Assembly (NCBI RefSeq): GCF_003050935.1 | Contig: NZ_QAOX01000005.1 | Span: 62,001 to 126,000 of the forward strand | Length of the DNA: 64,000 bases | Direction: 5' to 3' | Source of the DNA: Luteibacter sp. OK325 | GTDB lineage: Bacteria > Pseudomonadota > Gammaproteobacteria > Xanthomonadales > Rhodanobacteraceae | Shown here: piece after piece, positions 1 through 8,922 of the stretch | How the letters are laid out: each line of letters opens with the position of its first letter | How positions within the stretch are numbered: position 1 is the first letter of the stretch | Program-made: the position numbers and the translations under genes | The notes under the pieces: generated by a model | What the model was told of the DNA's origin: nothing | Seen by the model: only the letters and a program-made list of their open reading frames with translations | The model's database searches: none

Positions 1-1576
1 GAATGAAAGACGGCGACGAAGCCATCCAGCCGTCGTGGTAGAGACCGCGGTTGCCACCCAACTCGAAATACTGGGTCGTTCGCGTCGCCGTCGCACCGGC
101 GTCGTCGAACACCGTGGCGAAGCTGCGGCCTTCGATCGGCTTCTGCTGGATGCCGTTGAGTTCACTGGGTGCGGTGATGCCACACAGCTCGTAGAGCGTC
201 GGCACGATGTCGATCGTGTGCAGGAACTGGTCGCGCAGTCCGCCCTTGTCGCGGATCTTTGCCGGCCAGGAGATGATCATGGGATTGCGCGTGCCACCGA
301 AATGGCTGGCGACCTGCTTGGTCCACTGGAAAGGCGCGTTCATCGCATGCGCCCAGGCGGACGGGAAGTGGTTGAAGTGCTTGGGCCCGCCGAGCTCGTC
401 GATGACCTTGATGTTGTCTTCCCACTTTTCCGAGAAACCATTGAAGAACAGGTTTTCGCACAGTGAGCCCTCGATGCCACCCTCGGCACTGGAACCGTTG
501 TCGCCCGCGATATAGACGATGATGGTGTTGTCGGCGTTGGGAAGCGCCTTGCAGGCATCCACCACACGTCCCAGTTCGTGGTCGCAATGCGCGCCGTAGG
601 CGGCGAACACTTCCATCATCCGGGCATAGAGACGCTTCTGATCGGCGTTGAGCGAATCCCATGCGGGAAGGCCCTTCGAGCGCACGGTCAGCTTCGTGTC
701 CTTCGGCACGACACCGAGCTTCTTCTGCCGCTCTAGCGTCTGCTCGCGGTAGCTGTCCCAGCCGTTGTCGAACTGGCCCTTGAACTTCTCGAGCCATTCC
801 TTCGGCGTGTGATGCGGCGCGTGCGTCGCGCCGGTCGCGACGTAGAGGAAATAGGGGCGATCCGGCGCGATGCTGCTCGCCTGCCGTACCCAGGCGATCG
901 CCTTGTCCGCCAGGTCCACGGTCAGGTGGTAGTCCGGATCGGTGGATGCGGGAACGAGGTCGCGATTCTGGTAGAGGATGGGGTTCCAGTGGTTCATGTC
1001 GCCACCATTGAACCCGTAGAAGTAATCGAACCCGAGCCCATTCGCCCAGCGGTCGAAGGGTCCTACGGCGCTGGTCTCCCACGTGGGCGTATTGTGGTTC
1101 TTGCCGATCCACGCCGTCATATAACCGTTCTGCCGGAGCACTTCGCCGATCGTGCCGCAGCTGCGCGGGAGGATGCAGGTATACCCGTCGTATCCCGTCG
1201 CCAGTTCGGTGATGCCCGCGAATGACGTGGAATGGTGATTGCGGCCCGTGATCAGCGCCGCCCGGGTGGGGCTGCATAGTGCGGTGGTGTGAAAGCGGTT
1301 GAAGCGCAAACCCTCGGCGGCCAGCTTGTCCATGGTCGGCGAGGGAACCCCGCCACCAAAGGTGCTGAACTGGCCGAAGCCGGCATCGTCAATCAGCACC
1401 AGAAGGACGTTCGGTGCCCCCGCCGGTGCTGACACCGGCTTGGGGAACTGCGCCGGATCCGAGTCCAGGTAGGTGCGCCCTACCTCGCCCGGAAAGCGGA
1501 AGTCCGGCCGTGGTAGCACGTCAGGTGTGCCGGCGGGAGAGGGAGATTCAGCGGTTGTCTTCTTCGTCGTGACCAT
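1..1576 (-). CDS. Arylsulfatase, C-terminus beyond window edge
   Basis: Hydrolyses sulfate esters. About 525 N-terminal residues are visible and the frame is open to base 1, so the end of the protein is missing. The sulfatase signature C-S-P-T-R (followed by AALITGR) is present; its Cys would be converted to formylglycine. An N-terminal metal-binding motif (LIDDAGFGQFSTFGGG) and the G-K-N-H segment fit the long arylsulfatase family of roughly 780 residues. The start is the ATG at 1576, which begins MVTTKKTT; no signal peptide is obvious. It is transcribed divergently from DoxX. Family assignment is firm, substrate unknown. Confidence 0.9.
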   Translation of the reverse strand, partial: MVTTKKTTAESPSPAGTPDVLPRPDFRFPGEVGRTYLDSDPAQFPKPVSAPAGAPNVLLVLIDDAGFGQFSTFGGGVPSPTMDKLAAEGLRFNRFHTTALCSPTRAALITGRNHHSTSFAGITELATGYDGYTCILPRSCGTIGEVLRQNGYMTAWIGKNHNTPTWETSAVGPFDRWANGLGFDYFYGFNGGDMNHWNPILYQNRDLVPASTDPDYHLTVDLADKAIAWVRQASSIAPDRPYFLYVATGATHAPHHTPKEWLEKFKGQFDNGWDSYREQTLERQKKLGVVPKDTKLTVRSKGLPAWDSLNADQKRLYARMMEVFAAYGAHCDHELGRVVDACKALPNADNTIIVYIAGDNGSSAEGGIEGSLCENLFFNGFSEKWEDNIKVIDELGGPKHFNHFPSAWAHAMNAPFQWTKQVASHFGGTRNPMIISWPAKIRDKGGLRDQFLHTIDIVPTLYELCGITAPSELNGIQQKPIEGRSFATVFDDAGATATRTTQYFELGGNRGLYHDGWMASSPSFI

Positions 1577-1743
1577 GCCTGGGTCCTCGGCCATCCCTTG
1601 CCACGGGATCGCACGGTTGGGGAACGTGTGTCAGTCAAAGGTGAGACGAGTGCGTTTGCTGCGCCACCGTAGTTATGCAGGGCGACTTGCGTAGAAATTC
1701 GTAGGCCTGTAACCAACCGAATCGCCGCGGCGAACTAGCCCTT

Positions 1744-2244
1744 ATGAAGACATCATTTCTCTCCCGATTCGCGGTCGCGCCGCTGCCCGTACCGTCCGGC
1801 TGGTACGCCGTGCCTCTGCGGTTAATGGTCGGCCTTGGCTTCATGCAGCACGGGTATGCGAAGCTCGCTCGCGGGCCAGACGCCTTCATAGCGATTCTGC
1901 ATGCGATGGGACTGCCCTTCGCGGACCTTCTGGGGTGGGCCACGATAGCGATCGAGGTCGTGGGTGGCCTGTTGATCGTGTTGGGCGCCTTCGTTCCCCT
2001 GGCGGCGCTACCCATGCTCGCCGTGCTGCTTGTCGCGACACTGACGGTGCATCTGCCGAACGGATTCAGCTCAATCAAGCTGCTTTCTTACGACGCGGCG
2101 GGCGCGCATTTCGGCCAGCCTGGCTATGAGACTGACTTGCTGTATGCGGCAGGCCTGCTGGCCCTGTGTTTTGGTGGGGCCGGCCCGTTGGCGCTGGACA
2201 GCTATTGGGTTTCGCGACGCGAGAAGGAACGGCTTCGAAACTGA
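1744..2244 (+). CDS. DoxX family membrane protein
   Basis: A 166-residue integral membrane protein with four predicted hydrophobic helices. It carries the DoxX hallmark near the N-terminus (LRLMVGLGFMQHGYAKL) and a second signature region around IEVVGGLLIVLGAF. DoxX proteins are small membrane proteins linked to thiol and oxidative-stress functions; the exact role here is unknown. Length is typical of the family. It starts at an ATG without a strong Shine-Dalgarno sequence. It is divergent from the arylsulfatase across about 167 bp, which should hold both promoters. Confidence 0.85.
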   Translation: MKTSFLSRFAVAPLPVPSGWYAVPLRLMVGLGFMQHGYAKLARGPDAFIAILHAMGLPFADLLGWATIAIEVVGGLLIVLGAFVPLAALPMLAVLLVATLTVHLPNGFSSIKLLSYDAAGAHFGQPGYETDLLYAAGLLALCFGGAGPLALDSYWVSRREKERLRN

Positions 2245-2410
2245 GATCATGCCCCCCACCTGGGGCGCGCGCCCGTTCCCATGTCGCTGTATCAGGCGCA
2301 GCGCGCCTTCCCGTTATTAATTTATACAACGCAGGGGGGCTTGCGGAAAGCCCTGGTGCGTAGTTCAGCATCGCCACTCCTTCGACGCCTCATGAAGCGG
2401 GAGTAACGAG

Positions 2411-2809
2411 ATGACTGAATCACAGACGTACTACCACGGCACGAAAGCCGACCTGGAAGCAGGTGATCTGATCGTGCCGGGCTATGCGTCCAACTTCGGA
2501 AGAAGGAAAGAGGCGGCGTTCGTTTACCTGACCGCCACCATGGATGCAGCCATCTGGGGAGCTGAGCTGGCCATCGGCACGGGGGGTGGCAGGATCTATG
2601 TCGTCGAACCGACCGGTCCCATCGAAGACGATCCGAATCTGACGGACAAGAAGTACCCCGGCAATATCACGAAGTCCTATCGCTCTCGCGATCCGTTTCG
2701 AGTGACCGGCGAAGTTCTTAACTGGACGGCCCATCCGCCCGAGACGCTCAAGGCAATGCAGGATCGCGTTGAGGAGCTCAGGCAGATGGGCGTCGAGGCG
2801 ATCGAATAA
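2411..2809 (+). CDS. arr: NAD+--rifampin ADP-ribosyltransferase
   Basis: A 132-residue Arr-type enzyme expected to ADP-ribosylate the C23 hydroxyl of rifamycins using NAD+, which inactivates the drug. Family motifs are all present: YYHGTKADL near the N-terminus, VYLTATMDAAIWGAELA in the middle, VEPTGPIEDDPNLTDKK, and KSYRSRDP towards the C-terminus. Length matches stand-alone Arr proteins. The start ATG follows a GGGAG ribosome site. Upstream is a short AT-rich stretch (about 2312-2330) that may be the promoter. It converges on the following SDR with no intergenic base: stop codons end at 2809 and begin at 2810. No mobile element flanks it, so it looks like a chromosomal intrinsic copy. Confidence 0.93.
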   Translation: MTESQTYYHGTKADLEAGDLIVPGYASNFGRRKEAAFVYLTATMDAAIWGAELAIGTGGGRIYVVEPTGPIEDDPNLTDKKYPGNITKSYRSRDPFRVTGEVLNWTAHPPETLKAMQDRVEELRQMGVEAIE

Positions 2810-3559
2810 TCAGACCTGAGCCATGCCACCATCGACGGCGAGGTCGATGCCTGCGATGAAGCTGCTTTCTTCGGAGCCCAGGAACAGGGCGGCGGCAGCC
2901 ACTTCCTCCGAACGCCCCATGCGGCCAAGCGGGATAACCGCCGCGAACGATGCGCGGATCTGGTCGGCACCCTCCTTGGTAGTGGCCTGGCTATCCATGA
3001 TCGGCGTGTCGATCGGACCCGGACTCAAGGTATTGACACGGATACCGCGCTCCTTGAGCTCCAGTGTCCAGGTGCGGGAGAAGGAGCGGATGGCCGCCTT
3101 GGTCGCGCTGTAGGTACCGTATCCTGGGATCGCCTTGGTCGAAGCGACCGAGGCGACGAGGACGATGGAACCACCCCGACCCATCAACGGAAGCGCCTTC
3201 TGCACGGTGAAGTACAGACCCTTGGTGTTGATATCGAAGGTCTTGTCGTAGTGTGCCTCGTCCGAATCATCGATGGTTTTCGGGTCGACGATGCCGGAGT
3301 TGGCAACGAGGACGTCGACGCGACCCTTCTCTTTCTTCACCTGGGCGTACAGCCGATCCAGATCTTCGAGTTTCGAGACGTCGCCCTGGACGGCGTTGGC
3401 GTTGCTGCCGATCAGCGCCACCGCCTTGTCCAGCTCCGCCTGGCGACGACCGGTGATGTAAACGAAGGCGCCTTCGGCAACATAGCGCTGCGCGATGGCC
3501 AGGCCAATGCCGCTGCTGCCACCGGTAATCACGGCGACCTTATTTTTAAGGTAAGACAT
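2810..3559 (-). CDS. SDR family oxidoreductase (classical)
   Basis: A 249-residue classical short-chain dehydrogenase/reductase using NAD(P)H. The cofactor motif TGGSSGIG lies at residues 12-19, NSGI replaces the usual NAG, and the catalytic Ser and YSATK motif are intact, followed by the SPGPIDTPI loop. The start at 3559 (MSYLKNK) follows GGAGA with good spacing; an in-frame upstream ATG adds an implausible 29 residues. It lies downstream of, and in the same orientation as, a LysR gene with a 157-bp gap. Substrate unknown. Confidence 0.9.
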   Translation of the reverse strand: MSYLKNKVAVITGGSSGIGLAIAQRYVAEGAFVYITGRRQAELDKAVALIGSNANAVQGDVSKLEDLDRLYAQVKKEKGRVDVLVANSGIVDPKTIDDSDEAHYDKTFDINTKGLYFTVQKALPLMGRGGSIVLVASVASTKAIPGYGTYSATKAAIRSFSRTWTLELKERGIRVNTLSPGPIDTPIMDSQATTKEGADQIRASFAAVIPLGRMGRSEEVAAAALFLGSEESSFIAGIDLAVDGGMAQV

Positions 3560-3716
3560 GTCAATTCTCCACAGGACGTTGAGGTCCGCGCTGGTTGCCA
3601 GCGTGGTCGCACGTAGATGCGCCCCACAAAGGTGTGGACGTCCCATGGGGTTGAACAGTGGAAGTTATCGACTAGTAACTATTCGCCGGCGTCACACCCG
3701 GTCACTGGTCCTTCCC

Positions 3717-4622
3717 TCACCGCACGCGCAGGTGTGGATGCTCCGCCAGCTTTTCCGCCACGAAGTCCACGAAGACCTGGACCCTCGAAGGCAGGCGTTT
3801 GCTACTGGCGTGCAGGGCATTGATGGGCAAGGTTCCGGGCTCGAACTGATGCAGGACCTGCGTCAGCGTGCCGGCGCTTATCTGGTCATGGAATAGCCAG
3901 CTGGCGTTGTGGGCGACGCCAAGCCCCTCCATCACGGCCGCGCGTATGTATTCCGCGTCGTTGCTCAGGACCCGTGGGGCGGGAACGATCGCAAGCTCCT
4001 TGCCCTCATCACGGAATGTCCAGGGACGGGGCGCGCCTTGAAAGGTGAATACAACTGCGGGCATGCCGGCAAGATCGGTCGGGTGTTCAGGCGTTCCATG
4101 CGCCTGAAAGAACGCCGGGGTGGCGACGGTGGCGAATTCGATCGCCCCGATGCGTTTCGCAATGAGTGTCGAGTCAACCAGGTTGCCGATACGAATGGCC
4201 ACGTCCACCACGTTCTCGATCAGGTTGGCGAAACGCTCGGAGATATCGAACTCAACGCATACTCCTGGATATCGGGCAAAGAACTCGGCGAGATGGGGAA
4301 GAATGTAGATGCGCCCGAAAGCCGGCGATATCGCAACACGAATGCGACCCACCGGTGTTTCCTGGCCCGCCGCGACGCTCTGCTCGGCCTCCTCGAGGTC
4401 GGCAATAAGGCGGACCGAAGCATCATAGAAGGCCCGCCCCGCGTCCGAGAGGTTGAAGCCACGGGGCGTCCGACGAAGAAGCTGCACCCCTAGCCTCTTC
4501 TCGAGTTGTGACATCTGCTTGCTGACCGTCGACTGGCTCACACCAGCGGAGCGTGCCGCCTTGGAAAAGCTTTTCGTGGTGACGACCAGTACGTACAACT
4601 GCATCGCTTCGATCCGGTCCAT
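3717..4622 (-). CDS. LysR family transcriptional regulator
   Basis: A 301-residue LysR regulator with an N-terminal winged HTH (FSKAARSAGVSQSTVSKQMSQ) and a LysR substrate-binding domain covering the remainder. The start at 4622 (MDRIEAM) is preceded by AGGAG at seven bases; the longer in-frame start has no such signal. It faces a divergent FAD monooxygenase across 128 bp and lies upstream of an SDR in the same direction. It probably controls one or both. The effector cannot be inferred. Confidence 0.92.
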   Translation of the reverse strand: MDRIEAMQLYVLVVTTKSFSKAARSAGVSQSTVSKQMSQLEKRLGVQLLRRTPRGFNLSDAGRAFYDASVRLIADLEEAEQSVAAGQETPVGRIRVAISPAFGRIYILPHLAEFFARYPGVCVEFDISERFANLIENVVDVAIRIGNLVDSTLIAKRIGAIEFATVATPAFFQAHGTPEHPTDLAGMPAVVFTFQGAPRPWTFRDEGKELAIVPAPRVLSNDAEYIRAAVMEGLGVAHNASWLFHDQISAGTLTQVLHQFEPGTLPINALHASSKRLPSRVQVFVDFVAEKLAEHPHLRVR

Positions 4623-4750
4623 CCGGAGCTCCTGGTCTATCGGGGTGCGCGTGTTGGCGGAACGCTCGTTATACGCCACTAGCGCTGTCCTGCCGTCGAC
4701 GAGTCACGGCGGGCGCATAATCGGGGATTGTCTATCGAGGATCGGGTTCC

Positions 4751-5872
4751 ATGGCATCTGAAGATTCGCAGCGCATCGTTATCGCCGGCGGCGGCATCGC
4801 GGGCCTGGCAACCTGGCGCGCCCTGAAACAACAAGGCATCGACTCTCTGGTCGTCGAGCGCAGGCCGGTGGCGGCCGATGGCGGTCTCGCCATCAATCTT
4901 CCCGGGAACGCCATCGCCGCGCTCGCACAGCTCGGCCTGGCCGGCGAGATCGAACGCCTGGGCCACCCGGTGCGCAAGCGCGAGTACCGCGCGCAGGACG
5001 ACCGACTCCTCGCAACCATCGACGAGGATGCGTTCTGGGGTGAGGCCATGCGTCCACGCGCGGTCCGCCGTTCCGATCTCATGGCGATGCTCGGCGCCGG
5101 CCTGGATGCATCCGCTCACAGGGCAGATCGCTCCATCGCGGCTGTTCATCAGGATGCTGCCGCCGCCCATATTCGCCTGGACAACGGCGAAGCGTTGTCC
5201 GCAACCCTGCTGGTGGGCGCGGACGGCGTCCGTTCCACCGTGCGACAGGCGGTCATGGCCACGTCGCAGACCTCCGCCGCCCGCCTCGCTTCCGCCAGCT
5301 GGCGTTTCATGGCGCCCAATCCCGGTGTCGATGGCTGGACCTTGTGGACCGGCAAGCGCGGCATGATCCTGCTGCTTCCCGTCGACGATGCGACGGTCTA
5401 CGGCTGGGTTGCCCTGGACTCGCCCGATGTCGCCTTCGACGACCTGAAGCATCTGGACCAGGTGTTCCGTGATTTCCCTGAGCGCGCCCGTAAAGCGCTC
5501 TCCTGGGCGCTCGCTCACCCCGAATCGCTCTACCACTCGCCGATCGAGGAAGTGCGACTGGCCCAATGGAGTGAGGGTCGAGTCGTTCTTGTCGGCGATG
5601 CGGCGCATGCCACCGCACCGGTGTGGGCCGAGGGCGCTGCATTGGCCATGGAGGATGCCCTCGTGCTCGCCAGCATCGTCGCCGGAACCGATGAGGTCAC
5701 GACCATCGGCCGCCGTTTCGAACAGGCCCGCCAGGTGCGGGTCGCACATGTGCAAGCCGCAACCGATCGTCTATCGAAGGCGGCGCGCCTTCCCTACGGC
5801 CTTCGTCGCCTGATCATGCCGTTCATCGTCCCGCGCAGTTATCGGGCCACTTACTCGGCGCTTAAGCCGTAG
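4751..5872 (+). CDS. FAD-dependent monooxygenase
   Basis: A 373-residue class A flavoprotein hydroxylase. It shows the dinucleotide fold G-G-G-I-A-G-L near residue 13, the DG motif (VGADGVRSTVRQ), and the second FAD-binding motif (VVLVGDAAHATAP). Such enzymes hydroxylate aromatic or lipophilic substrates with NAD(P)H and O2; the substrate is unknown here. It is divergent from the LysR gene, so LysR control is likely. It converges on the DUF1254 gene with an 8-bp gap. There is no signal peptide; the protein is expected to be cytoplasmic. Confidence 0.9.
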   Translation: MASEDSQRIVIAGGGIAGLATWRALKQQGIDSLVVERRPVAADGGLAINLPGNAIAALAQLGLAGEIERLGHPVRKREYRAQDDRLLATIDEDAFWGEAMRPRAVRRSDLMAMLGAGLDASAHRADRSIAAVHQDAAAAHIRLDNGEALSATLLVGADGVRSTVRQAVMATSQTSAARLASASWRFMAPNPGVDGWTLWTGKRGMILLLPVDDATVYGWVALDSPDVAFDDLKHLDQVFRDFPERARKALSWALAHPESLYHSPIEEVRLAQWSEGRVVLVGDAAHATAPVWAEGAALAMEDALVLASIVAGTDEVTTIGRRFEQARQVRVAHVQAATDRLSKAARLPYGLRRLIMPFIVPRSYRATYSALKP

Positions 5873-5880
5873 TCGATGTA

Positions 5881-7278
5881 CTAGTCCGTGCGCTGTATCG
5901 CTGGTGTCTTCCATTGGCCAGCGAGCAGCGCCGGTTTCGGCCAGTAGTAGCGCATGAACGTCACGAAGGGCCCCTTGGGCGCTGGAAGCCAGTTCGCTTC
6001 CTTGTCCTTCCCGGGGGAGTCCGACTGGATATAGATGGTCACGCCGCCGTCGGTATCTGTCTTCATCTGCGGCAGCATCGGTGAATTGATCAGGTAACGG
6101 TCGATCGGGTTCTTCACCAGCAACTGTTTCGGCAGGTCGTACATGGTGATCGACCAGAATGCGTTGACCGGTGGTTGCTCGCCCTTCGCAAAGTGAAGGG
6201 TGTACTTGTGTTTGCTGCCGTCCAGGGGCTCGCCCTGGGCATCGTGATCGAGAATGGGATAGAGCGCTTCGTCGCGGGAGTTCGCGCCGATACCTACCTG
6301 CGTACCCGTAGCGCGCGTGACATAGTCGTTCTTCAGGAAGGCGCGGTCACCAAAAAGCTCGTCCGTTCTTCCGTGCAGCGAAGCGCGCTTCTCGTCGATC
6401 TGTTTCTGGCCGTCGAGCATGCCTTGCTCGAGCGCCTCCTTAAGCTCAGGAGAGAGGGTGGATGCATTGAAGGGCTTGCCCGGCTCGATGCCGATCTCGG
6501 CGAAGCGCTCGCGCAAGACCGCTTCGCTAGCGTGTGGGGGCTGGGCGAACTGGAGCAGGAACGCGAGTTCGTTGAAAAACGCCAACGAGGTCCGCTCTTC
6601 GGTTGGCGGGATGGGCTTGACCCAATCGACCGCGGGCGCGGCCGGTGGCGCAGGCGTGCCTTCGAAGGTCGACAGCGGCTGCACCTTGTAGCCCGCCTGG
6701 ATCTTCTTAACGTTGTCGAGATCGGCGGGGTTGAACAACTGGGTGCGTCCGACAACGCTCAACAAGCTGGTCTCCGAAGGGATGACCTTGCTGATGCCCT
6801 TGGGTGCTTCGCCCTTCCAGCCGGGTCCGGTGATGAGGTAATTGCCGCCGTCGTTGCCGGTGGTACGCGAGCCGATATACGCAAAGTTGAACGTGTACAG
6901 ATCCATCAACTGGAACACGAAGTAGCGATTGGCCTCCATCTTCGGCACGGTGATAACCACCGGTTCGCTGCGCAGATCGAGACCGGCAAACGTATAGGGC
7001 GTGTCCGAGTTCGGCGTTACGAAGGCCGTGTCGTCCGGCGTGAAGACGCGTGCGATGTTGAGCACCGAATTGAACGGCCCCTTGTACTGCGGATTGCCCT
7101 TGTCGACGCTATAGGCGTACATCACGCGGTAAGTGTCGACCATCGGCAGGCCGTAGACATAGGCATCGCGTGCGATGACACGCGCCTCGGCTTCGGAAAC
7201 CCCGGCGCGCGCGTCCGATGCCCCCAGCGCCATCGTCGCGACCAGGACCGCGACGCTTCCAAATGTGGCGTTCGACAC
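5881..7278 (-). CDS. DUF1254/DUF1214 domain protein, exported
   Basis: About 465 residues. After a signal peptide ending near SDARA come an N-terminal DUF1254 domain (AYVYGLPMVDTYRVMYAYS, and later FVTPNSDTPYT) and a C-terminal DUF1214 domain (FWSITMYDLPKQLLVKNP, ending near RYYWPKP). I chose the GTG at 7278 because AGGAGA lies five bases upstream and it gives a compact signal peptide. A TTG at 7335 would extend it by 19 residues. The biochemical function of this periplasmic family is not established. It converges on the FAD monooxygenase. Confidence 0.85.
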   Translation of the reverse strand: MSNATFGSVAVLVATMALGASDARAGVSEAEARVIARDAYVYGLPMVDTYRVMYAYSVDKGNPQYKGPFNSVLNIARVFTPDDTAFVTPNSDTPYTFAGLDLRSEPVVITVPKMEANRYFVFQLMDLYTFNFAYIGSRTTGNDGGNYLITGPGWKGEAPKGISKVIPSETSLLSVVGRTQLFNPADLDNVKKIQAGYKVQPLSTFEGTPAPPAAPAVDWVKPIPPTEERTSLAFFNELAFLLQFAQPPHASEAVLRERFAEIGIEPGKPFNASTLSPELKEALEQGMLDGQKQIDEKRASLHGRTDELFGDRAFLKNDYVTRATGTQVGIGANSRDEALYPILDHDAQGEPLDGSKHKYTLHFAKGEQPPVNAFWSITMYDLPKQLLVKNPIDRYLINSPMLPQMKTDTDGGVTIYIQSDSPGKDKEANWLPAPKGPFVTFMRYYWPKPALLAGQWKTPAIQRTD

Positions 7279-7392
7279 GAGATTCTCCTGGGCGACAGTT
7301 CGTCTCAGCTTCGAGACACGTCGACCCAGGGACAAGCGATGAACTACGTGCGCCGCCTAGGTAGATTTGCGTAGTGCAACAGCGAGCAGCGT

Positions 7393-8067
7393 TCATTTGA
7401 CGCCAGCCACCACCAGGTACAGCCCGATGATCACCCCCGTCGCCAGCAGATTGGCTACTGACGCTCTGACAGCAGCGCGCCACCATGACATCTTCAGGAT
7501 CCGTGTGTAGATTGCCGTCTGCGCCCACGCATACCAAAGGCAGCTGAGCAGCAGCGGGGCAGCGCCTGCCAGGATCCAGTCTCCGTGGGCGAAGCTCATG
7601 ATGGTCGACGCGAACGCCAGGCCAAGTGCGAATGGCGCCAGCAGATAGCAGTGGATGTAGAAAGGCTTGCGTAGCGAATCGCGGTTTGTCGGCTGACGCT
7701 GATGCCTCAGCATGCTCATCGCACCGAACAGCCCGAAGAGACAGAAAACAACGCTGCGTGTCGCGATTGTCGCCTGCTCGGAGGAGAAGAGTTCCTTACC
7801 GAGGACCGTATCGATCGTCATCGTACGGTGGCGCGTCCCCAGCTCGATGATATGCGCCAGCACGATGGTCAGGATCAGCATCAACGGCGGGCTTACCATC
7901 TCGGTGAACTGCTTGTCGCGCTCCTGTTTCAGCTGTTCGCCTGTGTAGACCGCAACGGCCACGGGATGTCGAAGTGTTCTCCACAGGGCGCGTGGATAGA
8001 AGATCAGCCAACCCATGATCTCGTAGAGAAACTCTTCGAGCGATTGCAGAATGCGCATGAAGTCCAT
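7393..8067 (-). CDS. Multi-pass membrane protein, function unknown
   Basis: A 224-residue protein with about five hydrophobic segments, including LMLILTIVLAHII, VVFCLFGLFGAM, LLAPFALGLAFAS and a C-terminal LLATGVIIGLYLVVAG. The arrangement recalls Yip1-like permeases of unknown role, but I do not recognise the family with certainty. The start at 8067 (MDFMRIL) follows GAAGGTG; an upstream ATG adds a 17-residue arginine-rich leader with no better signal. It ends 114 bp before the start of the DUF1254 gene in the same orientation. Confidence 0.7.
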   Translation of the reverse strand: MDFMRILQSLEEFLYEIMGWLIFYPRALWRTLRHPVAVAVYTGEQLKQERDKQFTEMVSPPLMLILTIVLAHIIELGTRHRTMTIDTVLGKELFSSEQATIATRSVVFCLFGLFGAMSMLRHQRQPTNRDSLRKPFYIHCYLLAPFALGLAFASTIMSFAHGDWILAGAAPLLLSCLWYAWAQTAIYTRILKMSWWRAAVRASVANLLATGVIIGLYLVVAGVK

Positions 8068-8151
8068 CGGACACCTTCGCCTGGCTTGCCGGAGCGCTAG
8101 CGCCCACTCTACCGTCATCCCGGTGTCAGGAGATGAAAGCGGCCGAAGTGG

Positions 8152-8922
8152 TCATGTCGCCTTAACTTCACCGCCATCCATACGGATAGTCGACCCCGTC
8201 ATCCACTTCGCCACGGGTGAGACCAGGAAGGCCATCAGCTCGGCGATCTCTTCCGGCTCGCCATAGCGACCGATCCCGGCTTCGCGCGGAAACTGCTCCG
8301 TCGCCTCTTCCACCGTCATCCCGTGCAGCGGCGCCCAGTGCTCCAGATAGGAGCGACGCCGACCGGTCATCACGGCACCCGGCAACACGCTGTTGACCTG
8401 GACACCGTCAGCAATGCCGCGATCCGAGAATGCCTTGGCGAGGGCGACAATAGCGGCATTTATGGTGGCGACTGCCGCGTACGGGGCCTTCGGCGTTACT
8501 GCCGAGTTGCCGGATATCAGTACGACAGAGCCTCCGCTCTCCTTCAGCGCCGGCCACGCTTCGATCGTGAGGCGACGGGCCCCGTGAAGCTTGAGCGCCA
8601 TACCGGCATCCCATTGCTCATCGGTCATCTCGAACAGATCGATCTGCGGAACAGCGCCGGCGATATTCAGGAGTGCGTCGATGCGGCCAAAGGTTGCCAG
8701 CGTCCGCTCGACGACCGTTCTTGCCGATGCCTTCTCGCCCAGATCGATGTCGACGACGAGGGCCGCTGCGCCCGATTGGCGAATGGTTTCTGCCGTTGCC
8801 TCGAGCTTTTCCCTATTGCGGGCGACGAGCACGACGGCAGAAAAATCTCGCGCGAGACGAAGCGCCGTAGAGCGACCGATACCCTGGCTGGCTCCCGTGA
8901 CGATCGCTACGGACTTTGACAT
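8152..8922 (-). CDS. SDR-like protein lacking catalytic lysine
   Basis: A 256-residue SDR-fold protein. The cofactor motif TGASQGIG, the N-I-A-G motif and the C-terminal GSTIRMDGG are present. The expected Y-x-x-x-K site reads Y-A-A-V-A, so the catalytic Lys is replaced by Ala while the Tyr remains. Loss of this Lys would be expected to impair classical SDR catalysis, so it may be a pseudoenzyme or use another mechanism. It starts at 8922 after GGAGAG and overlaps the upstream alpha/beta-hydrolase gene by 16 bp, which implies co-translation. The pair faces a CGNR regulator. Confidence 0.85.
   Translation of the reverse strand: MSKSVAIVTGASQGIGRSTALRLARDFSAVVLVARNREKLEATAETIRQSGAAALVVDIDLGEKASARTVVERTLATFGRIDALLNIAGAVPQIDLFEMTDEQWDAGMALKLHGARRLTIEAWPALKESGGSVVLISGNSAVTPKAPYAAVATINAAIVALAKAFSDRGIADGVQVNSVLPGAVMTGRRRSYLEHWAPLHGMTVEEATEQFPREAGIGRYGEPEEIAELMAFLVSPVAKWMTGSTIRMDGGEVKAT

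Noticed and set aside
162-1277. 371-residue minus-strand frame
   Set aside because: It is an alternative frame of the arylsulfatase, whose true frame carries the CSPTR signature and starts at 1576.
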